A stretch of 64,000 nucleotides of DNA from Rhodamnia argentea (lineage: Eukaryota; Streptophyta; Magnoliopsida; Myrtales; Myrtaceae), in contig NC_063156.1 in NCBI RefSeq assembly GCF_020921035.1, positions 7,688,001-7,752,000 on the forward strand, written 5' to 3'. The notes under the pieces are model-generated. The model made no database searches and had not been told where the DNA came from. It saw nothing but the letters and a program-made list of their open reading frames with translations. Below, in pieces: positions 48,501 to 58,855 of the stretch. The position numbers and the translations under genes were made by a program. Position 1 is the first letter of the stretch. Each line of letters opens with the position of its first letter.

Positions 48501-48635
48501 TGGGTACCTTAAGCTAAGAGAACGGCGGGCCACGAATTGTCCTGCTCTCCGCGTCGGATGGGAGGCGGCCGAGGCTAGCTCGCGGTTCCTGGAGAGGAAC
48601 GATGGCAGAGTAGCCGACGAGACGCAGTCGCACAT
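45552..48635 (-). CDS. PRC-barrel domain protein, probably plastid-targeted
   Basis: Seven exons: 48635-48054, 47364-47284, 46955-46881, 46431-46387, 46298-46209, 46068-45967, 45734-45552, encoding 385 residues. All six introns are phase 0. Exon 1 starts with a Ser/Arg-rich segment that looks like an organelle transit peptide, then a Ser/Glu/Gly-rich low-complexity region (to about 150) and the conserved block VAKQVISIESALSLGFVSQLWVDTAAW. From about 247 (VGYEVVIPGRRSIGKVRGYT) to about 325 the sequence fits a PRC-barrel fold, the beta-barrel first seen in the photosynthetic reaction centre H subunit and in RimM. The C-terminus is charged (SRTRRESGHRRSRPKAREN). Related plant proteins have no assigned role that I know of. 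The start is the first ATG after an upstream in-frame stop. Confidence 0.85.
47373..47553. repeat. Three-copy tandem repeat in PRC-barrel gene intron 1
   Basis: The phrase gaaaaatctcgtattaaaga followed by tgacaatctccaatt recurs three times, near 47379, 47451 and 47509, with spacings of about 72 and 58 bases and small changes. It ends next to the acceptor side of exon 2, so it lies in the first intron near its 3' end. Confidence 0.7.
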
Positions 48636-50210
48636 AGTAGAACACCGAGAGCACACTTAGGCTCCGCGAATATGGCGAAACATCATGGTCAATGTCTTCA
48701 CTACCGGTCGGGGGAGAGAGAGAGAAGCCGAGAAGATAATATCCACGTGTCACTGTGTTGGCACTTCACTGCTCTCGAGAACTCGTTTCTCCTGTGATCA
48801 ACCCTTTAAAGCCTTCTGCAAATTATTTTCTTTAGGTAATGAACAATTTATTTTTTGAAAAATGGAACAAATGATCCTGAACTTTGATATAGTATGCAAT
48901 GTGATCCCTTAACTTTTAATTTAATTAATATAATTCCTAAACTTTAGTTCATATACATTGTGATCTCTAAACTTTTTATATGTATAATGTTATCTTGTAC
49001 TTTTGAAACATATTCAACTTAATTCATGAGCTATAAGGACTAAGAAGATATCCTTGAACTGTTTTTTTTTTTTTTATCGAAACATCCCTGAACTTAAATT
49101 AATGAAAGGAATACGCTAAATATCTTCCTATTATTTAAGGATTAAGTTAAATATGTTTTAAAATTTCATGCACTAATTTGATCAAATTAAAAGTTCAGGA
49201 ACCACATTATATATTAGGCTAAAGTTCAGGGATCATATTGATCAAATTAAAATTTTAGGGATTTAGAGACAATTTGTGTCATTATCTTCTTCTTTCTTTT
49301 TTTTTTTTTTTGCACTTTTGAAGAATGACGAGTCATTTTCTCATTTTGACAATTTTGCAATTTTAGTTTTTGGGAAAAAATTGCCGACGAGAAGAACAAA
49401 ATAAAAGGAACGACAGAAAGTTATTTTCTTCAAGACATAATAAATAATACGAGAGCGTAATTAAAGTCGATGATGATATATGCTTGGGATCGTCACAGAC
49501 GGCGTCGAAATTTCAGAACAAGATGGTCTGAAAAGCCTCCAAATTTGCACTGACATACACAGAGCAAAAGACAACCTTCGCAACATTGATCCTGTGCCAG
49601 AAACAAACTGCACCGGATATGCATTCTCTCTTATATACTCCATCGGATTCGATCCCGGAACCAATTTGTCGGGGACCCATTTTCAGGCACGGCGCATGCG
49701 ACGAGATTCGCTGACTAACGGAGATCCACAGCAGTCTCAGTCCGAGAGGAACATGCTAATGGCGCGGTGTTCTGGAAGGAGGGCTCCCCTCCGATTCGTC
49801 GCAACACTATCCAAACTCCCTTTCAAGCATCGGAAGAAACTGTCGAGCAGCCGAACCGCCATGCACCAGAGGAAAAACCATCTGACCTAGGACCTTATCA
49901 TACAAAGGACGATGATTTTGGCCCGTGTCATCGGGATGATTCCCGCCCTGAACGTTGGACCGGAGATCCGATAGCAGAGACATGTAGAGAGCCAACAGGT
50001 ACAGGTAGTGAGGAGAAGAAAACTGGACCAGCATTCCTTTTATGCACTATGAATTACATCTTAGGACCTGCCCGTAAATGAGAAGAAAGCTCTTGGCTTT
50101 ACAAAATCTGTACATGATAAGCAGGAAAGAGAAATTAATGTAGAGTAGAACGTAAACTAATGGCCAATGAATGAGCGGTGATGCTCGCACTTACATCATT
50201 TGCCAACTTC
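48636..50210. other. Intergenic region, PRC-barrel promoter to STN8 3' end
   Basis: No supported gene. The part just above 48635 is the PRC-barrel leader and promoter, and a fold-back MITE covers 48860-49285. The stretch 49480-50080 is more balanced in composition and has open frames on both strands, but I could not recognise a protein. The STN8 3' untranslated region lies just below 50211. Confidence 0.45.
48860..49285. mobile_element. Fold-back MITE (copy 4)
   Basis: The left arm begins aacaaatgatcctgaactt and repeats caatgtgatcccttaactt. The right arm has the inverted phrases aaagttcagggatcatattg and gagacaatttgtgtcatt. The order and words match the element at 8930. A T run with atcga at 49061-49080, between similar words atatccttgaact and acatccctgaact, looks like a secondary micro-insertion. 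Confidence 0.6.
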
Positions 50211-52530
50211 CTATCTTCTCAAGCTCAATTTAGAAAGAACTGCAGCTGCTTGGTCGCCTCCTAATAAAAAATAAGGATGCCTGAGGGCGGCGGCGGCCGA
50301 TAATCTTCCCCTCCTTAGGAAACCTCTCTCCGAGATGAGCTTCGTGGCCAAATCCCACCCTCTTCCCGAGTCAAGCTCAAGAATCGTTAAGTCGGGCCTC
50401 CGTATCTTGTAGTCCCTCCATTTATTCAAGTCGTATTTGACTGCCTTGATCTCAGAATTGAAATTCTTCAGGCCTGCAGAGGTCCTCAAGGTCGGGATCG
50501 CCATCTGCAGGAGTACGATTCCGGCCGAGTACATGTCGAACAAATCGGGACTGTTCAGCTGCAAATCCAGTACAAACCATAATTTAGCATTTCAAATGGT
50601 GACGAAAGAAATTGACGCGAAAATAAGATGGATGCTACCAATGTTTCCCTGATACATTATTATGTCCTTTATCATATAGACTGAAACAATATTCATCTGA
50701 ATAAATGAAATATAATCTATGTCAAATATTTCAAATTAACTGAAGGAAGCCTTGTCCAGAAAGTTGGGGGCACCATTGATGAACTAGAAAGATGATAACA
50801 AGCACCTTCCTCTTTCATTTGATATGCAACAAGTCATAACCTACTCGGCAGAACAGCAGTTACCTGCCACAGGATTGGGGAAAGAAATGCAGCAACTGGC
50901 TCTGGAGGTGGACTCGGCGTTTCCTCCGGAAGTACATAAAGTTCAGGGGGACAATAATCAGGATCGAGTAGGCCGCGATCAGGCACATAGTTCTTGCCAA
51001 TACGAAGGTCTGCGGCTGCCCCAAAATCGATGAGCTTAATCTGACCTTTCTTTGTCACAACCAAGTTGGCCGGTTTTACATCCCGATGGACAATGCCGGT
51101 GTCATGAATCTTTTTCAGTGAAGTTATAATCTGCCGCATCACTTGCTTAATGATCAATGCCTTCCGCTTAACGGAGTCTACCCCTTGCAAGACTTTGCCA
51201 AACATGATTGACTCTAGATTGAAAGGGAAGCTACCATCTTTCATGTAATCGGCAAGATCTCGATCTCCCTATTACAAGGAACACATTAGCTGATCAACAC
51301 AAGGACACAAAATCAATGGCAGCCATCTGACCTTCATCAGTGAGTCACAGATATGGTAAAGCACAATCTCTCCGTATATTTGAAAGGCCGGCAGAATTGA
51401 AAGAAAGACAACTCTTCCAGCCAAACCATGAGTAATCCAACGAGATATAGCAGAGGATCTTGACATAAAATTTAACTAAATTCAGTGTTTCTCCTGAGAA
51501 ATAAGTACCTCGAATTTCCAAACCAGCCATTTCCCGCCCTTGGTGGACTGTGAATTCGTCTTATCATCAACAAAACTCCCTAAAAACTCAGCACAGGTCT
51601 CAGGCGCTGCCCTGGACAGCCTGTAATTGAACCACTCCTCAAAATCCCCACATTCTTCTGCGCCTTGGACTCCAACCTTAACCTGAAGATTCTCACCAAT
51701 GAGACCAACAAAAAGGTTATCTTTCTCAGACATTAGCAAAACACCTTCACAGAAACCAACACAACCCCTTCAAAATTCGTCCTCCGCTTCAAATTGCAGA
51801 AAAACATAAGCAAGACACCAAACTTAGTCCTCATTTGAGCCACAGCATCTCTATCTTTTATTCGACGCAATAAAGCGAAAACTAGAGGCACAAATGGCAT
51901 GGTTTGATGAATTTTCTTTTCAGGGTGTCTGTGGCTTACCTGTTTCAAGATGACCTTCTCCTTGAACCTCCCATCCAAATCCAGAGCTCCCTTGCCACGC
52001 CCTCTCTTTTGCACTCTCTCCTCAACATTCACATTCTTGGGGACGACAACCCCAAAGTACACAACCCCAAAAGACCCCTCACCCAATCTGTCCCCAATCA
52101 AAAAGTCGCTCCTCTTCAACCTCCTCCTCCCGCTCAAGTTGTCCAGACCCACCTGCAGTGGAGCCAAAATGTAGGCATCGATCGCGCCGATCAACACCCC
52201 AGGCCTCGCCGTCAGGTAAACCCAAGTGAGCCCACCGAATATCACGACCCCCCATCTCTGCATCTCCGTTAGTTCCTCGGCAGCGCCCAGGATTCGCTCG
52301 TACCCAGATTGGAAAGTAGGGACTTGGGACAGCGACTGGTCGACGAGCTGGGCAATGTCGCTCGGAAAGGCGTCGCATTTGAGGGTGTTCGTGGCTTTGA
52401 CTCGGTTTGAGAAGAAGCACAGATGGAAAGCTGAGGTGGGTCTCAGAGAGGAAGGAGAGAGTGAGAGATGAGCGCATTTGGGGTTCTGTTGGGTTGAAGT
52501 TGGCGGTGGTGGGAAGAGCAAGGAAGCCAT
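50211..52530 (-). CDS. STN8: Thylakoid serine/threonine kinase STN8
   Basis: Four exons, 52530-51940, 51682-51509, 51268-50864, 50558-50211, give 505 residues (Arabidopsis STN8 is about 495). All introns are phase 0. The N-terminus (about 1-55) is a Ser/Thr-rich chloroplast transit peptide, followed by a thylakoid membrane helix near 93-107 (WGVVIFGGLTWVYLTA). The kinase has its glycine loop GEGSFGVVY at 150-158, the VILK lysine, HRDVKPAN at 316-323 and DFG at 336-338. The C-terminus (RHPYFLLGGDQAAAVLSKLS) and the lack of the longer tail separate it from STN7. STN8 phosphorylates photosystem II core proteins such as D1, D2 and CP43 and helps PSII repair under strong light. Start: the first ATG, at the head of the transit peptide. 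Confidence 0.95.
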
Positions 52531-53269
52531 GGGAATTGTTGCTTCGAAGTAAGAAAAGGAGGGACCTTTTTTTTAGTTTATTCGATTGTTTTGTTTTGGG
52601 AAAACTGAGGAGAGGAGAGGAGAATCGGCAGAGGTTGCATTTCTGCCGCGTCAGCTATGTTTCGGTTTATCCAGTGAGAGTAAGGAATGCTTGGTTACCA
52701 AGGACCGGCTCAACGAAATCTGTTACAGAATTCTTCACCCTGTAAAAGAAACAATAAATTGTTTTGAGAAATGTTATTCTTTCCGTCGATCATTAATGCT
52801 CCATAGTGGAAAGGAGAGGAACTGAAGGAAAAGAAAGTCTGGGTGGAAATTGGAGAAATGCTCGAAATTTTTGTCGATTGCTACAGACAAAAGATAAATT
52901 TTCTTCTCTGTTTTCTATTCCTTTCCTTGTCTTAGTGCCCCAGACAGAGCATAAATGAAAACTTAGAGCGAGGCAATAACAACCTGTTGCAAAACTACGG
53001 AGAGAACAATCATGGACGATGTCTGGGACAGTGAAAATGGGAGAAGAATAGACGCAACCGGAGAACTAGACACCTTTTATACCAGAACGAGTCGAAGATA
53101 ATACAAACATTTTTCCACAAACTCATGCAGTCATGTATACACATCCCAAGCGAAGTGGGAGTCAGAATAATCACAACAAGAGAAAGCAAAAGAAAAGGGT
53201 CAACTTGCATCTGCTGAAGAACAGGATCCCAAACACACACACATGCACACACTGATTACAAATCCATGT
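52531..53269. other. STN8 promoter and TRX h9 3' region
   Basis: About 740 bases between two minus-strand genes. No coding region or repeat is recognised. The part nearest 53270 should be the thioredoxin 3' untranslated region; it has a short CA run at 53233-53251. Confidence 0.45.
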
Positions 53270-55949
53270 CTAACGAGGGTTGGCTGAATCAAGGATTGCA
53301 GTGATCTTCTTCTGAAGCTCAGGCTTATTGGCACCCACTAGCTTTTCGATTTGCTGGCCATCTCTGAGGAAGAAGAAAGTTGGGGTGGCTTTAATATCCC
53401 ATGATGTGCTCATCTCCTGCATAAGTTCACCATAATCAATGCATTTCAAACAGGAAAGAAAGGACAACAAAACATTGTCGATTGTTCTATATGTCGATCA
53501 CGATGCCATGTGACTCCCGCTTTTCTGCGTAAATTACAGCACGGGTCACTTGGCGCAATTGGCAATCGGGTCATTGAACTTTAACTTCGATCACCAAATG
53601 CACTAGCCTTTCGAGTTTTTGCAATTAACGTACTCTGATCCAAATACAACATTCCTTTAGCAAACTACTGACATCGCGGATATGTGGCAATTTTCTAGAT
53701 GCCACGTGATTGCCACATAAGCATTGATGACAGCGTTTGCCAGAAAATTGATTAGATTCCAGCCAAAGCATATCAATTGCAAGAAAGTGAAAAGTTTAGT
53801 ACATTGGCTAACCGAAATCAAAGGTCAGTGACCTGTTTGCGTATTCCACTGAATTTCAATAACCCACAATGGAATCTACTTTGTTTTCCTTGTACCTATT
53901 ATGTTTTACATTTCGTGTATTGCAAACACTTTTGCACTCGCTGCATGCAGTTTGAGGGCTAAATTTAGAAAATGACTGCACGAGCATGAGGTCGTTGTTT
54001 AGGCTAAGCAGTTGAAATTAAGGATTAAGGTAAATAAGTAAGTTCTATTGCTTACAGTTAGCTCATCCACATCAACCAACAGAAACATGATAGAAGGATG
54101 TTTCTCGGACAATTCCGAATAGAATGGTGCCATTATCTTACAAGGACCACACCAAGTAGCACTGAAATTCGCAAGAACCTGCACCGAAATCAAATCAAAT
54201 TATAAACCAATGCAAATTCAAGAATATTCGAACAAATCCAATCGAGTCTCCCATGGTATTGTTATGCAAGAAGCACAGCTCTGAGACTGTTCATAAAACT
54301 TTGGCCTAACTATTGAGCTATTCACCTGAAAGAGAAAATACTGAAATTACTAGGGCATGCCAGACCCAATACAAACAATTGAAGTTGAATTCACGGCCTA
54401 AAAAAACGATCTGCTGATGTGATGCTTGACAATTGCCCATACATAATCTTTTCCTGACTTACCTCAGAAAAGTCAAACTAATTAGCGTTGTGCTAATTTT
54501 GCTCATGAAATACTTCTAAAAGCAGCTGCAGAGCACTTACAATCTTGCCATCTTTATTTGCTTCTGACAGCTTCTGATCCCAGCTTTCTTTGGTAGTAAT
54601 GAGGTGTACGTTCCCACCCGCAAATTCAACATGGTGATCAGAATCTCCTCCGTCATTTTGATTCTGCAAGAACTGTGCACGTGATAAGAGCTTCAGAACT
54701 AAGCAAGACACAAGTCCGGATTAGGTTGTGACATCATAAATGCACCCTTACTGTGTGGCTATGGAAAAACTAGTATTACAAAAGGTTATTCATGATCAAT
54801 AAAATATCCTATTGTCAACCACTCAGCATAACCCATGGATCACTCTTCCCTCTTAAAGTGATTCTTAGAGCTAAAGTCCGCATTTCATACCTAGTATCTT
54901 GATCGTAGTGCAATTTTATGAATTGCCTACTCTGCTATTGGCTTAGGGCACAGTTTTTCCATGAATTGAAAGGCCATAATGATCATTCAAAAAAGTCTTT
55001 CAATTAACAAAGAATACTTCCCATGATCATGTGTCATAACATCTGGTATCTGCTGAACTGTCTACAGTACATTTTTTTCACCTCAGGCTTTTGACATATG
55101 CTAAGGTTAGAAAGCGACAGTTATCAGCTGTCTTTTGCAGGCAATTCAAGTCCGTCAGAAGGACTATGTATCTATTATTTCCATTGGAAGACTCAAATAC
55201 ATGCATTCAAAAGCAAGGTGATAGATAAAATAGTTGACATTGATGGATTGAATTGCGTATTGAAACTGTAACTAATGTTTCAGTGGGGAGGTTTCTCAGA
55301 TATTAGTTTCATGGGGTCAGTAAATTCACAGAATTTCATATAGGCCAGGAGTTCGACTCCTTGCAACCATGCCTTCCCCCATCTCACCCAGTGTGCCCAT
55401 ACAAGGTTCATCGAGGGGAAAAAAAAAGGCAAACACTTTCTTTGCTAGATGGGATCGATCCCAGAACTACTCTAAATGCCTTTCTAGATATTCCTCAATT
55501 GCAAGCACACGTCTAGCGAAAGCTGGGACATGCATTTTCTTCGTACACTTTTTTTTTTTCATAAAATTTGCTATGCGCCCTTGATCAGCAGATGCTTAAC
55601 AGGCAGCCTTCCACAGGTGCACCCATAAAGCACCTAATGACCATGGACTTTTAAAGTAAGTGCATACCTTAGCAGATATGCAATTGTTTCTACTTAACAA
55701 CTATACATAAATTTGACTGTTATTTAATAGGATCACATGTATGATGTGATAGAGCAAGATGACAAGGAAAAGGTTTCTTCTCACTTAAATGCTATACTGT
55801 ATCACATGAAAAAAGTGATGAGAGGTTTAAATATATGCTAAAACTTTTCCAGCTTCAAGAGCAAAACTTGTGGTTGAATTAGATTCTAATCAATCAGTTG
55901 TATACCTCACATTCCCATTAAAATTTACCTTAGGGTAACACTGTCCCAT
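53270..55949 (-). CDS. TRXH9: Thioredoxin h, subgroup III (TRX h9-like), N-acylated
   Basis: Four exons, 55949-55929, 54663-54541, 54178-54056 and 53416-53270, give 137 residues. The first exon codes for only seven residues, MGQCYPK. Gly2 fits N-myristoylation and Cys4 palmitoylation, as reported for Arabidopsis TRX h9, which puts the protein at the plasma membrane and able to move between cells. The redox site WCGPC is at 57-61, the cis-proline follows in KATPTFFF, and the family sequence HLITTKESWDQKLSEA precedes it. It reduces disulfides in target proteins. Length fits the family (about 140). Two splice acceptors 9 bases apart at exon 2 would add or omit three residues (FLQ). A leader intron is likely, with an acceptor near 56012. 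Intron 3 contains a fold-back element. Confidence 0.93.
53530..53842. mobile_element. Fold-back element in TRX h9 intron 3
   Basis: The left part (cgggtcacttggcgcaattg, gggtcattgaactttaac, gcactagcctttcgagttt) is mirrored on the right by aaagtgaaaagtttagtaca and aaatcaaaggtcagtgacct. The centre is near 53690. The phrase order resembles the MITE at 8930, but the words differ, so it is a separate family. Ends are approximate. Confidence 0.5.
55340..55575 (+). repeat. Possible SINE fragment in TRX h9 intron 1
   Basis: A near-consensus Pol III B box (gttcgactcc, 55351-55360) lies inside the palindrome ggagttcgactcc, and about 190 bases later the sequence reaches a T run (55549-55561). A matching A box is not convincing. 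It may be a decayed SINE. Confidence 0.3.
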
Positions 55950-57548
55950 GACGAGGTTTATGGAATGGAGTTGCAATACTTTAGACACACAAGGACCCGG
56001 AGAAACAAAGCTGCGGCAAACCTGTCAGTACATGTAAACAAGAAAAGATACTCATTGAATCCAAGGCTCAATATTAAACCAAAAGATTGTCTATGATACA
56101 AAGAAACTGAATTAGACACCTCAGTAAATTGGTAGACCAACTAGAGCATTCTAGACCATTTAAGCACGTGCCAAGAAGTACGATTAAGCTGAGAGGAGGT
56201 GAGAGGAAACGAATTCCTCGTGGCACTCAAAAAGTATACACTTGCCAGAGTAAAGATTCTCAAGCATCCATTAAGCTACTCGGGTGATTCTCGTGGAATG
56301 AACAGGGAAACCAGGTCTTACGAAAACAATTTGACAAAAGAGTTACCATGATCATTGCCTTGAGAAACTCTAAGACTGAATCATTGAAAATTTCATAGTT
56401 TCAAATCTGAGCTCACATTATCATAGTCCTGGAAACATATATTATCAAACTTCACGAGGCAATTATGCTTCAGACGAGACCATTCTGACATTTGTAGAAC
56501 CAGCGAATTGGAGGGACACTCAATTTACTGATTTTTCAAAGTTCTATCATGTATTATTCAAAAAACCGGCCTGCACTCCTTATTTTAGCAAACAGAAGAT
56601 GTTGGGGAACATAAATGTTGTCGAGCATTAAAAATTTCGTCTTTTCTGGATGGTAAGTCCATTCTTAAATCCTTTCCACACAAGTCACTGATATCTTTTT
56701 CAAAATCTTACAAACTTCTTTCTGTGATTTCAGCTAAGAAAGTAGGACAAAAAAACCTTTGTGAAAAGGAAAATGCAGATTAACAATGTAATAAAGAAGC
56801 TCGATGACAATATCAAACATATTCACTTCCATCAAGAACATGAATACAAAAAACAATCACGTCCTGCTTCGGCTCATTCAACCAGTCAAAACACTAAGCA
56901 CCACACAACAACTGATGAAAATTCCCACTTCGAGACTGGAAATTTCCACGAGTGACCCGACACCACAGAAACGACGAATTCAATTTGAAGTCACGCAGGG
57001 ATTCAGCGTTAGCAAGCACGAATAACTGACCCACCTAACTGTAACTGAAATAACCTTTTGCTTGCTCAGCAGAAAAAGCAACCAAGAACTGCGGGGACGT
57101 TGTTCTGTGATGAACTGGTCTACACGCAGAGCAACATCGGAATCGCCGGAGTGTTGGATCTCGAGAGGCGTGGCGGTCACAAGCTCGCGCAACGCTTGAA
57201 TTTGCAAATCTTGCCAGACAATCGGACCAATTCAAGAGAGCGAGCTCGATCAAGCAGAGGGGTATGGACGTCGAAGGAAGCGAACAGATGGGTTCGATTC
57301 TCTTGGTGGGATTGTGACGAAACTCGGACAAGAAGTGGGATTTCTTCCGCAGGTGAAACGCAACAGAGGTTTGAAGAATGCGGATGCGAACCCATAACAG
57401 GGTAGATTCCGGGTTTTGCCCTTGAGCTTGGCACTTTCGAATATGAAAACCATGGAACGGCCCCACCGATGTCCGCGGTTTGTCGCGACATGGATTTTTA
57501 CAAGCTCTTACAAGACCGGCCTCGACTTTCGACGGTGAAAATATTTTC

Positions 57549-57586
57549 TTGACCGAAAAAGGAGAAAAAAAACACAATATATTTCA
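57549..57586. mobile_element. Candidate micro-insertion with ttgacc head
   Basis: ttgaccgaaaaaggag plus an A run lies between aaaatattttc on the left and caatatatttc on the right, a near match rather than an exact duplication. The head and the gga break in the A run resemble the insert at 22186. Confidence 0.3.
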
Positions 57587-57787
57587 TTTAATTCATGAAT
57601 TAAATATGGTATGATCCAAAATATGAATACGTGAATCTACGCTGAATGTCGTTTACAGTTAATAGTAGAGAAAATCAAATTAATTTTGGTAGGAGTGTTC
57701 ATAGAGGATTTATAGATCGAACTAAATCACGTTAATAAGTTTGATTCGCGAGTTTAGCTTTGTCGGATTTATAATTTTTTGATTTGT

Positions 57788-57953
57788 GATTCGTTTGTTT
57801 CGCAAAAAATAAATTATTTAAATAATATTTTTTTAAAAATAATCAATTATATTACAAGAATGTCTAGATGAAAATTATTCATCTTCCTCTAAAAGTAATT
57901 ATTTTTGGACAAATATTTTTTATATTATTTATTTTTCGCGATACAAACGGAGC
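57788..57953. mobile_element. TIR element (MITE) of about 166 bp
   Basis: The left end cgtttgtttcgcaaaaaata is matched by the right end tatttttcgcgatacaaacg in inverted orientation over about 26 bases. The interior is almost pure A/T and non-coding. Confidence 0.6.
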
Positions 57954-58855
57954 ATCGATTTCAATTCATCAAAGTCAAATCGAACCAAATTTACGAGTTC
58001 GACAGATATATTTGCTCTTCTTGACTAAATAGAATTTGTAACTTAGCCTAGCTAAGTAGCATCTCTCTTTTCAGTCCTCTGCTATCAGAATGGAGGTTCC
58101 ATTTCCCAAAAGGCCATTCTTGATAAACTCTGAATCTTGGCTAATACCCATGAAAGGGTTTTTCATGCTCCTTCGAATTCTTAAGTTTAGCTCAATTATA
58201 TGATTTCTTTCATGTCGTAAACAAGTAATTTGCTACGTTTGTGGTTGTACTTTTTTCTTAAATGGGTTTCAGTTTGATGTTAATAGTCTGAAATCAAACT
58301 ACGCCGAAAGTAAATTGAAGTTACCGATTTGATATGGGCCGTGTTTTAGAAGTTTGCATTTGGAATTTGGAATGAGACTTTTTCCTCAATTAAGTTATCA
58401 ATTTTGTCGATTGCATTTACTTGCTCTGGTCTAAAAATGCCATAGTCCAGCCTAGCTCTGCTTTAATTTGGTTTTGGCTAGTGGACACGCCTCCATTTTA
58501 TTCAATAAGATGCCCGAAATGCTCAAATAATTAAACTATGATTTTCATTAACACAGCCATCAAACCAAGTTCTTCACTTGTATCATCCATCAACAAGGCG
58601 TTGCTGCTCTTAACATTGCCCAAGCCAAGAAAACTGTAGGATGCTATAGAAAGAAAAGAGGGAAAAAAAATCGATTTCTCCATGAGAAATGGCCACAGAA
58701 CAAAGACCACATCAAGCTGACTTCTTCTTGAGGACACTTTGAGCACCTTTCATGTTTCTCTGTCAATAAGCTGCTTGCTTTAGGACCGAGATGTAAATAA
58801 TACTCCAACCCAATAAATAACGGGAGTAGTAAGGAAGGTCCGCGTCTCTTGGTCG

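Larger units (their letters stand above)
55950..58855. other. TRX h9 leader and promoter, MITE, BPP gene 3' end
   Basis: The part just above 55949 should be the rest of the TRX h9 leader, followed by a leader intron. The more balanced stretch 57050-57500 is the likely first leader exon and promoter. Past 57580 the sequence is AT-rich with one clear MITE (57788-57953). No other gene is seen. Confidence 0.45.

Noticed and set aside
48109-48660. 183-codon open frame on the plus strand
   Set aside because: It is antisense to exon 1 of the PRC-barrel gene, whose splice-consistent frame and conserved block are on the minus strand. The Ser/Pro/Leu-rich reading is a typical shadow of a GC-rich exon.
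49480-50081. Open frames on both strands after STN8
   Set aside because: Overlapping frames on opposite strands with no shared protein feature. The lower part overlaps the probable STN8 3' region. Not enough to call a gene.
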